From the NCBI GenBank assembly GCA_964399535.1, contig CAYNRE010000069.1, forward strand, positions 62,001 through 126,000: a stretch of 64,000 nt of DNA. The letters are read 5' to 3'. Source of the stretch: CAYNRE01 sp964399535 (GTDB taxonomy: Bacteria; Planctomycetota; Planctomycetia; Pirellulales; CAYNRE01). The notes beneath the pieces are model-generated. The model made no database searches, was not told the origin of the DNA, and worked only from the letters and a program-made list of their open reading frames with translations. Made by a program: the position numbers and the translations under genes. This document shows positions 58,415-64,000 of the stretch, in pieces. Position 1 is the first letter of the stretch. Every line of letters starts with the position of its first letter.

Positions 58415-59698
58415 TTAGGGAACCAACCGGGGCTCGGCCGGTAGCGTGCCGGCCGCCAGGCGCAATGCCGTCGGCTCGTCGCCCGCTTGCAGGGGCTGCT
58501 GGGCAGGCCCGTCGGCCGGGGCCGCTGGCAGCACCTCTTCCGCGCGAATCCGAGTCCGATACGGCAGGCCCGGCGGGGTCTCGGCGGTAGCCGCGTAGGG
58601 CCGGGTTCGTAAACCCAGGTGCACCGGCAAACCGCTCAAGGTCCACAGCGTCGAACCCAGAAAGAACACCGCCGCCAGCGGGGTGCAGTACTTCAAACAG
58701 GTCTTCATCACCTGGTCGATCCGCAACCGGGGCAACGTCCAGCGAACCCACATCATCACCAACACGCCCGTGACGCATTTGCCGATGAAGTTGAGGCACC
58801 CCAGGAAATTCGCGATGTAAATCAGCACCGGGTGGGTCGATTGGCTGAGCCCCAGCAACTCGGTCACCGGAATCGGTCCGTTCCAGCCGCCAAAAAAGAG
58901 CGTCGCCGCCAAACCGCTGACAATGAACATCGAGCCGTACTCGGCCACGAAAAAGAACAGCCAGCGAAAGCCCGAATACTCGGTGTGGAATCCGGCCACC
59001 AGTTCGCTTTCGGCCTCGGCCAGGTCGAACGGCGCACGGTTCACGCTCGCCGTGGCACAGGTGAAGTACACCCAAAACACGCCGAAGGTGAACGGGTCAC
59101 GGAAGATCAGCCAATTCCAGAAAAAACCCTGCTGCATATTGCCGATGGTCACCAGGTCCATCGTGCCGCAAATCAACACCGGCACCACCACGCACATGCC
59201 CAGCGGCACTTCGTAGCTGACCACCTGGGCCGCCTCGCGCATGCCGCCGAACAGCGACCACTTCGACCCCGAGGCGTAGCCCGCCAAGATGGTGCCAAAC
59301 ACCTCGAGCCCCAGCACGGCCACGATGAAAAACACGCCCACGTTCAGGTGCTGGGCAACCCAACCGTTGGAAAACGGCAAGGCCAGGAAGGCCGACAGCG
59401 AGGTGCAGAAGCTGACATAGGGTGCCAGGCGGAACAGCAACTGGTCCGCGTCTTTAGGAACCAGGTCTTCCTTGGTGATCAGCTTGATCCCATCGGCAAT
59501 CGTCTGCAGCCAACCAAAGCGGCCGCCGACCCGGGTGGGGCCCAGCCGGTCCTGAATGCGGCCGGCCACTTTCCGCTCGGCCCACACGAATGCGATGCCG
59601 CTGCCGAGCGACAGGGTCAAAAGCAGCGCGACGTGCACCAGCGCCGGAATCAGATTGGCGAGCCAACTGGGCAAATACTCGGCCAGGAATTCAGCCAC
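58415..59698 (-). CDS. nuoH: NADH-quinone oxidoreductase subunit H
   Basis: The 427-residue polytopic protein contains the NuoH quinone-channel motifs: AERKVAGRIQDRLGPTRVGGRFGWLQTIADGIKLITKEDLVP, GYASGSKWSLFGGMREAAQVVSYEVPLGMCVV, RAPFDLAEAESELVAGFHTEYSGFRW and WVRWTLPRLRIDQVMKTCLKYCTPLA. The probable start is the GTG at 59698 (VAEFLAEYLPSW), just before the first helix; an ATG at 59785 would add a hydrophilic stretch. It is the membrane anchor of the peripheral arm. A Pro/Ala-rich C-terminal extension of about 70 residues is unusual. Confidence 0.95.
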   Translation of the reverse strand: MAEFLAEYLPSWLANLIPALVHVALLLTLSLGSGIAFVWAERKVAGRIQDRLGPTRVGGRFGWLQTIADGIKLITKEDLVPKDADQLLFRLAPYVSFCTSLSAFLALPFSNGWVAQHLNVGVFFIVAVLGLEVFGTILAGYASGSKWSLFGGMREAAQVVSYEVPLGMCVVVPVLICGTMDLVTIGNMQQGFFWNWLIFRDPFTFGVFWVYFTCATASVNRAPFDLAEAESELVAGFHTEYSGFRWLFFFVAEYGSMFIVSGLAATLFFGGWNGPIPVTELLGLSQSTHPVLIYIANFLGCLNFIGKCVTGVLVMMWVRWTLPRLRIDQVMKTCLKYCTPLAAVFFLGSTLWTLSGLPVHLGLRTRPYAATAETPPGLPYRTRIRAEEVLPAAPADGPAQQPLQAGDEPTALRLAAGTLPAEPRLVP

Positions 59699-60091
59699 CG
59701 CGGTCGTCCGTTCTCGGGGGTGCGTCGATCTCCAGGAGGCGGGCGGCTCGATCGACGGGCCAAAGGGGGGCCGCCTCGCGGGCACGCGCGCCGCTCGCCT
59801 GACACTCGGCCCGCCACGGGGGATTTGCGCCCCCGCCGGGCCAGCCCGCGCGCCATCGGCGCCGCGCAGACCGTCAAACGCCTTCCCAACCGGCTAGGGT
59901 GGCCGGCGAAGATCGTGAAATATTGCACGAGCAGGTAGCGGCTTACAAGCCCCTCGGGGGGCATTTTTCGCCCCGCTGCGCTTCGCCTGGAACGAGCAGT
60001 CTCGACCATTCCGCTCGGCCGGAGCGCCCAAGTGCCTGTAGCCTGTCGGGCCCTGGGAGTCCGCCCCTCCGGAATCCGCGTGCCCCACGGC

Positions 60092-60119
60092 AAAAAAAGC
60101 CGCGGCAACCCCCTCGCGG
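60092..60119 (-). terminator. Rho-independent terminator candidate after nuoD
   Basis: Read on the minus strand, CCGCG (60119-60115), a 10-nt loop and CGCGG (60104-60100) are followed by C and seven T (60098-60092). It lies 56 bp after the nuoD stop. The stem is short but GC-rich and the T-tract is perfect, so termination or partial attenuation is likely. Confidence 0.55.
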
Positions 60120-60129
60120 GTAGCCCTCG

Positions 60130-60147
60130 GCGCGAGGGCCCTCGCGC
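60130..60147. repeat. 18-bp perfect palindrome
   Basis: GCGCGAGGGCCCTCGCGC is a perfect inverted repeat with no loop, 27 bp after the nuoD stop and upstream (in the direction of transcription) of the terminator hairpin. It could be a protein-binding site or part of a longer mRNA 3' structure. Confidence 0.6.
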
Positions 60148-60174
60148 GCTGCCGACCTCGCCGGGTCGGGCCGC

Positions 60175-61380
60175 TTAGCGGTCGATCTCGCCCATCACAA
60201 TGTCGAGCGAACCGACAATCGCCGGCACATCGGCGATTAGGCAGCCACGGCACAATTCGCTCGTGACCGATAGGTTGGAAAAACAACTGCTCCGCGCCCG
60301 CACCCGCCAGGGAATGGCCGAGCCGTCGCTCACCACGTAAAAGCCCATCTGCCCCTTGGGGCATTCGGTTTCCAGGTAAGCCTCGCCCTTGGGTAGCTTT
60401 TCCGTAAGTTTGACCGGCACGGCGTGGCTTCCCGGGGCCGTGCTGTAGCGGTCGATGGCCTGGCGAACCAGGTCGATCGATTGCATGACCTCCAGCATCC
60501 GCACGTAGAAGCGGTGCCAACAATCGCCCAGCACCGCCTGTGAGGGAACCGCCGGGTACTTGTGATCGCTGGGGTAATGCCCGTTGCGCTGGCAGATGAC
60601 CTCGAAGGCGTAGCCATCGTACATTTCGGTGTAAATCTCTTCACCGTCGCGGCGCAGGTCTTGATCCACGCCGCTGCCGCGCAGCACCGGCCCCGTGCAG
60701 CCGTAGTCGATCGCCATTTCGGCGCTCATCACTCCGATATTCGCCGCCCGGCGGACGAAAATCGCGTTGGTCGTGAGCAGGGCGTGGTACTCGGCGATTT
60801 GGGGCACGAATTGATCGAGAAACGCCTCGCACTTTTGCAGCCAGCCCTTGGGCAAATCGTGGGTAGCCCCCCCCACGGTCAGGTAGCTGTAGGTAAGCCG
60901 GGCTCCACAGGCCTCCTCGAACAAATCGAGAATCTTCTCTCGTTCGCGGAAGGCGTACAAGAACGGGCTGAACGTACCCAGGTCGAGCCCGTAGGTGCCC
61001 ATGCCCACCAGGTGGCTGGCAATTCGCCCCATCTCGGCGATGATCACCCGCAAATGCTTGGCCTTGGCCGGCAAATCGAGCTTCATCAGCTTTTCAATGG
61101 TCAGCGACCAGCCGAGATTCATGTTCATCCCGGCCAGGTAGTCCATCCGGTCGGTATAGGGAATCCATTGCCTGGGCGAGAGGTTTTCGCCGATCTTCTC
61201 GGCGCAGCGATGCAGGTAGCCCACGTGGGGCGTGACCTCGGAGACCACCTCTCCGTCGGTCCGCAACACCAGCCGCAGCACACCATGGGTGCTGGGGTGC
61301 TGCGGCCCCATGTTGACCAGCATTTCATCGGTGCGGACGTCGAATTCCACGATCCGCGGATCGTCAAGCGCACTGGCCAT
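60175..61380 (-). CDS. nuoD: NADH-quinone oxidoreductase subunit D
   Basis: The 401-residue protein has the 49-kDa subunit signature: VNMGPQHPSTHGVLRLVLRTDGE, VGYLHRCAEKIGE, PYTDRMDYLAGMNMNLGW, MGRIASHLVGMGTYGLDLG, GGATHDLPKGW, DYGCTGPVLRGSGVDQDLRRD, and the C-terminus CRGCLIADVPAIVGSLDIVMGEIDR. It carries the quinone-binding His and Tyr and belongs to the peripheral arm. It is a separate NuoD, not fused to NuoC. It follows nuoC by 53 bp. Confidence 0.97.
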   Translation of the reverse strand: MASALDDPRIVEFDVRTDEMLVNMGPQHPSTHGVLRLVLRTDGEVVSEVTPHVGYLHRCAEKIGENLSPRQWIPYTDRMDYLAGMNMNLGWSLTIEKLMKLDLPAKAKHLRVIIAEMGRIASHLVGMGTYGLDLGTFSPFLYAFREREKILDLFEEACGARLTYSYLTVGGATHDLPKGWLQKCEAFLDQFVPQIAEYHALLTTNAIFVRRAANIGVMSAEMAIDYGCTGPVLRGSGVDQDLRRDGEEIYTEMYDGYAFEVICQRNGHYPSDHKYPAVPSQAVLGDCWHRFYVRMLEVMQSIDLVRQAIDRYSTAPGSHAVPVKLTEKLPKGEAYLETECPKGQMGFYVVSDGSAIPWRVRARSSCFSNLSVTSELCRGCLIADVPAIVGSLDIVMGEIDR

Positions 61381-61433
61381 TCGCGAAGCTCACCTTACGA
61401 ATGAATTGGGTTGGGCACCGGGGAAGGAAAACG

Positions 61434-61964
61434 TCACCGCCCGCGAATGCCGTGATACTCCATCGGCATCACATAGTCTTTTCGCAATGGGTGCCCCACC
61501 CAGTCCTCGGGGCAAAGAATCCGTCGCAGGTCGGGGTGATCGCGGAAGTCCACCCCGATCAGGTCGTATACCTCGCGCTCGTGCCAATCGGCACCCCGCC
61601 AAATTCCACTCACGCTGGGGCACTCAGGCAACTGGCCCTCGGCGTCGTTCTTCCAGCGGGGCAGCGAGACTTTCAGCACCAGACTGGTTTTGTTGGGCAC
61701 GCTCCAGAGGTGGTAGACCAACTCCAGGTGCGGCTGCCAAGGCGCCTTCGAGGCCTTCTTGGGGTCGGGCTCGCAGTAGTCGACCCCGCTAATGCAGTTG
61801 AGCATGTCGAACCGCAGCTTGGGGTCGGTCTTCAGAAAGCGGCACACCTCGAGCAGCCCCTCGGGGGTTACCTCGATCCAAGGGTCGATCGCGTCGAGCT
61901 GGGCCCCGCGAATCTTATTGCCAAACCGCTTCGAAAGCTGATCGACCAGGCTCGGTCCGCTCAT
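61434..61964 (-). CDS. nuoC: NADH-quinone oxidoreductase subunit C
   Basis: The 176-residue protein starts MSGPSLVDQLSKRFGNKIRGAQ. It has the 30-kDa subunit motifs RFDMLNCISGVDYCEPDPKK, LKVSLPRWKNDAEGQLPECPSVSGIWRGADWHEREVYDLIGVDFRDHPDLRRILCPEDWVGHPLRKDY. It forms part of the quinone module of complex I. The start at 61964 is fixed by length and by the family N-terminus. nuoA ends 83 bp upstream. nuoB, which normally lies between nuoA and nuoC, is absent. Confidence 0.96.
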   Translation of the reverse strand: MSGPSLVDQLSKRFGNKIRGAQLDAIDPWIEVTPEGLLEVCRFLKTDPKLRFDMLNCISGVDYCEPDPKKASKAPWQPHLELVYHLWSVPNKTSLVLKVSLPRWKNDAEGQLPECPSVSGIWRGADWHEREVYDLIGVDFRDHPDLRRILCPEDWVGHPLRKDYVMPMEYHGIRGR

Positions 61965-62047
61965 CGCACCACTGCTTTCCTGCCAAAGGGAAACACGCCA
62001 AAGGGAGCCAGACCCCCGGGCCGCTCGCCCCGCTCGCGTCCGTGCCT

Positions 62048-62680
62048 CTAGGCGCCCACGGCGTGCTGCTGTTCCAGCGACAAGGGGGGCCGTACCGTTG
62101 GCGGGCGCATCGACCGCTGATGGCTGACCACGCGGACCCAGTCGAGGTCGCCGCGGCGCCAGACATAAGCAAAGCCCATCAGCAACACGGCGAAAAATAC
62201 CGCGATGTCGCCAAAGGCGAACCACGCCAACTGGCGGCCAAACTGCTCTACGCGACGGCCATTCTCTCGAGGACCCTCGGCCTGGTCCAGCGGCGGCACC
62301 GCCGAGGCCGGAACCCCTAGCTCGGCATAGGTCTTTGCCACGTACGGCGAAAGGGTCTGCACGCCATCGGCCGAGACCTCGACCTTGGCGTAGCTGGGAT
62401 CCATTAAATGAGTCGCTTTCCCGAAAACCGTGGCCCAGGGAAAGAAAAACGCGACTTCCACATCGAAAATAATGAACAGCAGGGCCACCACGTAAAACCG
62501 CAAGTCGAACTGCACGAAGCTCGAACCGATCGTCGGCTCGCCGCATTCGTAGATCGACTCCTTTTCCGCGTTCGGCAAGTTCGGACGCAGCAGCCGGCCG
62601 ATCAGCAAGTGCACGCTGAGAAACAGGGCCCCGGCCGTGACGAACAGGGCCAGATAAGCAACGGTCGAAACAGGCGTCAT
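62048..62680 (-). CDS. nuoA: NADH-quinone oxidoreductase subunit A, extended
   Basis: The 210-residue protein has the NuoA core: a first helix (TVAYLALFVTAGALFLSVHLLIG), the conserved loop EKESIYECGEPTIGSSFVQFDLRFYVVALLFIIFDVEVAFFFPWA, and a third helix (FGDIAVFFAVLLMGFAYVWRRGDLDW). Usual NuoA is about 120-150 residues. Here a hydrophilic segment of about 60 residues is inserted between helices 2 and 3, and a tail of about 30 residues follows. It is a membrane-arm subunit at the junction with the quinone module and the first gene of the nuo run. The start at 62680 opens MTPVSTVAYLALF. Confidence 0.94.
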   Translation of the reverse strand: MTPVSTVAYLALFVTAGALFLSVHLLIGRLLRPNLPNAEKESIYECGEPTIGSSFVQFDLRFYVVALLFIIFDVEVAFFFPWATVFGKATHLMDPSYAKVEVSADGVQTLSPYVAKTYAELGVPASAVPPLDQAEGPRENGRRVEQFGRQLAWFAFGDIAVFFAVLLMGFAYVWRRGDLDWVRVVSHQRSMRPPTVRPPLSLEQQHAVGA

Positions 62681-62960
62681 CGGGCTTTGATGCTCCCGGC
62701 CAGGCCGGGCAAACGCTCGGACTGGGCCGTTGGGCAGGGGGGGGTAGGGAATGCCACTCGACCGGGCCAAGCCAGCCAGATTTCGCCGGAAATCGGGGCC
62801 CTTCCCCAGGCTTGCGGGCATTCTAAACCCGTGGCCCAGCTTTGCAAGGTAGCCCCAGGCCCCCCCAGGACCCGCGGGCAGCCTCGCTAGGCCCCCCCGA
62901 GCCTGGCGGACAAGAGCAACACGGCCCGGCGGCCGGCGCAGCGGGGCAAGCCCGGGAAAA

Positions 62961-63701
62961 TCACCCCCTTGGGCGGCCAAGCCGGCGACCGAGAACAACC
63001 AGGCCCGGTGCCAGGGCCCAACCCATCAGGGCCCAGGTCGAGGGCTCGGGCACCAGGGCCGTGGCCACGATGGTTCCGACGAACTGCAGGCGCACCTCGA
63101 CGGTGTCGACCAGCAGCGCAAATTCCACGTCGGTGGGAATCGTCAGCGTGGCCTGCGAGCCGTTGTAAACCAGGCTGGCGGCCGAGCCCGCATTGGTGCC
63201 CGATAGTCCGACGAGCGATTCTTCAAAGATCGCCAAGAGCGGTCCCGTGTACACGTTGACGCCACTGGTGACGCCCAGTGTCTGCCCGCTGGCGCCGCCG
63301 CTGAGCGACAGCACCAGGTCGCCGAAGTAGCCCCGCGTTTCGTTGAAGAGAGAAAACGAGTAGATGTACCCGTAGTTATTCTCGTAGTTGCCCTCATTGG
63401 GAATGAAAGGGCCCTGTTCGTCCGCGTCGAGCGAGCCGTCGAGCTGATTGATCGTGGTGCCCGAGACGTCGGCCAGAATGCTGCCGGTAAAGCTGTCGGT
63501 CAGCGAACCGGCTTGCTGTGCGGTGAGCGTGATCGGAATGAAATCGTTGTTGATGGCGGCAAAAGTCAGGCTCGACTGACTTGGATCCACCGTGAAATGG
63601 ATCACTGCCGCGCGAGCGCTCGAACCGGACCAAACAATCAGACTGAGCGCCGGGACCATCCAGGCGGCCGCCCGGCGAACGATCGAATTGTCAAATCTCA
63701 T
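62961..63701 (-). CDS. PEP-CTERM sorting domain protein
   Basis: The 246-residue protein has a signal peptide (MRFDNSIVRRAAAWMVPALSLIVWSGS ... ARA). A beta-rich extracellular domain follows without known motifs. The tail is VPEPSTWALMGWALAPGLVVLGRRLGR, a PEP-CTERM signal with PEP motif, membrane helix and basic end. Such tails are recognised by exosortase, which cuts and probably anchors the protein in the envelope of bacteria with exopolysaccharide systems. No exosortase gene is in the window. The rest of the protein is unassigned. Confidence 0.88.
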   Translation of the reverse strand: MRFDNSIVRRAAAWMVPALSLIVWSGSSARAAVIHFTVDPSQSSLTFAAINNDFIPITLTAQQAGSLTDSFTGSILADVSGTTINQLDGSLDADEQGPFIPNEGNYENNYGYIYSFSLFNETRGYFGDLVLSLSGGASGQTLGVTSGVNVYTGPLLAIFEESLVGLSGTNAGSAASLVYNGSQATLTIPTDVEFALLVDTVEVRLQFVGTIVATALVPEPSTWALMGWALAPGLVVLGRRLGRPRG

Positions 63702-63740
63702 GAGCTGCTCGCTTTACGAATCGACTAGGCTTTAGATGAT

Positions 63741-63759
63741 GCGGTTTGCAACCAACCGC
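63741..63759 (-). repeat. Hairpin in leader of the PEP-CTERM gene
   Basis: Read on the minus strand, GCGGTTGGTTGCAAACCGC forms a 6-bp stem GCGGTT/AACCGC with a GGTTGCA loop, between the predicted promoter and the start codon at 63701. Its function is unknown. Confidence 0.4.
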
Positions 63760-63772
63760 TTCGTTGCTTAAG

Positions 63773-63802
63773 ACCCTAGTGTGACCGACCCAAAAGTGTC
63801 AA
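63773..63802 (-). promoter_or_regulatory. Sigma-70-type promoter of the PEP-CTERM gene
   Basis: On the minus strand a perfect TTGACA -35 box (63802-63797) is followed after 18 bp by TAGGGT (63778-63773), a weak -10 box. Transcription would start about 65 bp before the ATG at 63701. The -10 is poor, so the call rests mainly on the -35. Confidence 0.4.
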
Positions 63803-63891
63803 CAAAAAACGGGAGTGCCCCCCCTCGCCAGAGCTAGGGCGCCTTCATCTTGGCTTCACTCACCGGTCGCGCCTGCCCGTCGATCGTGCTG

Positions 63892-64000
63892 CTAGCGCGG
63901 GCTGGTGCTCGCCACGAATCTCGCCCCCCGGCTCGCAGGATCGAATCCCACGGGCCAACGCGTCGCGGCGTCGTAGGTGGCATCGGTCAACAGGGCGTTT
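63892..64000 (-). CDS. C-terminal fragment of an unidentified protein (runs off window)
   Basis: A minus-strand frame enters from the right edge and ends at a TAG at 63894-63892, giving about 35 residues that include NALLTDATYDAATRWPVG. Amino-acid composition looks like a real protein, while the other two frames are broken or Arg-rich. No family can be recognised from this fragment. It would be transcribed toward the PEP-CTERM gene with about 190 bp between them. Confidence 0.35.
   Translation of the reverse strand, partial: NALLTDATYDAATRWPVGFDPASRGARFVASTSPR

Larger units (their letters stand above)
59699..60174 (-). other. 476-bp gap between nuoD and nuoH without a gene
   Basis: In classical nuo operons this position holds nuoE, nuoF and nuoG. 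Here no coding frame with family features is present. It contains a terminator-like hairpin (60092-60119) and an 18-bp palindrome (60130-60147) near nuoD. The remainder is GC-rich with nothing recognisable. A promoter for nuoH-N would be expected here but none is clear. Confidence 0.6.

Noticed and set aside
59894..60523. Minus-strand open frame of 209 codons that might fill the nuoD-nuoH gap
   Set aside because: Most of it is an out-of-frame shadow of nuoD and the rest is Arg/Gly-rich, with no NuoE, F, G or I features and no Cys clusters.
63803..63832. Possible minus-strand terminator (short GGGG/TCCC stem followed by six T) before the PEP-CTERM promoter
   Set aside because: The stem is only four pairs, one of them G-U; too weak to call although the position would suit the edge gene.

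Overview
The window looks like chromosomal DNA of a free-living, motile member of the Planctomycetota, probably Pirellulales-like. This is inferred from several things seen together: high GC, an ASPIC/UnbV plus FG-GAP protein, a PEP-CTERM protein, a futalosine-pathway menaquinone gene, and a large flagellar cluster with oversized axial proteins. No database search was possible, so the lineage is an inference. No rRNA, tRNA, CRISPR array, prophage or insertion sequence was recognised.

Left part (1-18 kb). The minus strand carries an edge-truncated membrane protein and an FG-GAP / ASPIC-UnbV / thioredoxin protein interrupted by one in-frame TGA, followed by a hairpin that resembles a bacterial SECIS element. 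Upstream of these lies an envelope-glycan cluster: a polyprenyl-phosphate GT2, an NAD-dependent epimerase, a DegT aminotransferase and a YfhO-type membrane glycosyltransferase, with a translationally coupled nucleoside hydrolase. Then come an acyl-CoA synthetase, an LptF/LptG permease and a class I aminotransferase. On the plus strand are comF, a DUF502 membrane protein and hemC.

Centre (18.4-47 kb). A sigma-54-type promoter precedes flgF, flgG, flgA, flgH, flgI, a flgJ-type rod-binding gene, flgN, flgK, flgL, fliW and csrA. A convergent methyltransferase gene separates these from a very large flagellin. The flagellin leader has a sigma-28-like promoter and a near-ideal CsrA-binding hairpin. 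Its start region is almost identical to that of fliW, which suggests a FliW-CsrA-flagellin homeostasis circuit. Between flagellin and fliD-fliS lie three large TPR-glycosyltransferase genes carrying four glycosyltransferase modules. They resemble the FlmG type of flagellin glycosyltransferase and probably decorate the Ser/Thr-rich flagellin. A GT8-like glycosyltransferase follows fliS.

Right part (47-64 kb). mqnD, a small membrane protein, a thioredoxin-like protein, a TatD hydrolase and a ferritin-like helical protein precede a minus-strand respiratory complex I cluster. This is nuoA, nuoC and nuoD, a 476-bp gap with a terminator, then nuoH, nuoJ, nuoK, nuoL, nuoM and nuoN. Genes for NuoB, E, F, G and I are not in the window. 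NuoL carries large His-rich insertions. The window ends with a PEP-CTERM protein and the 3' end of one more minus-strand gene.
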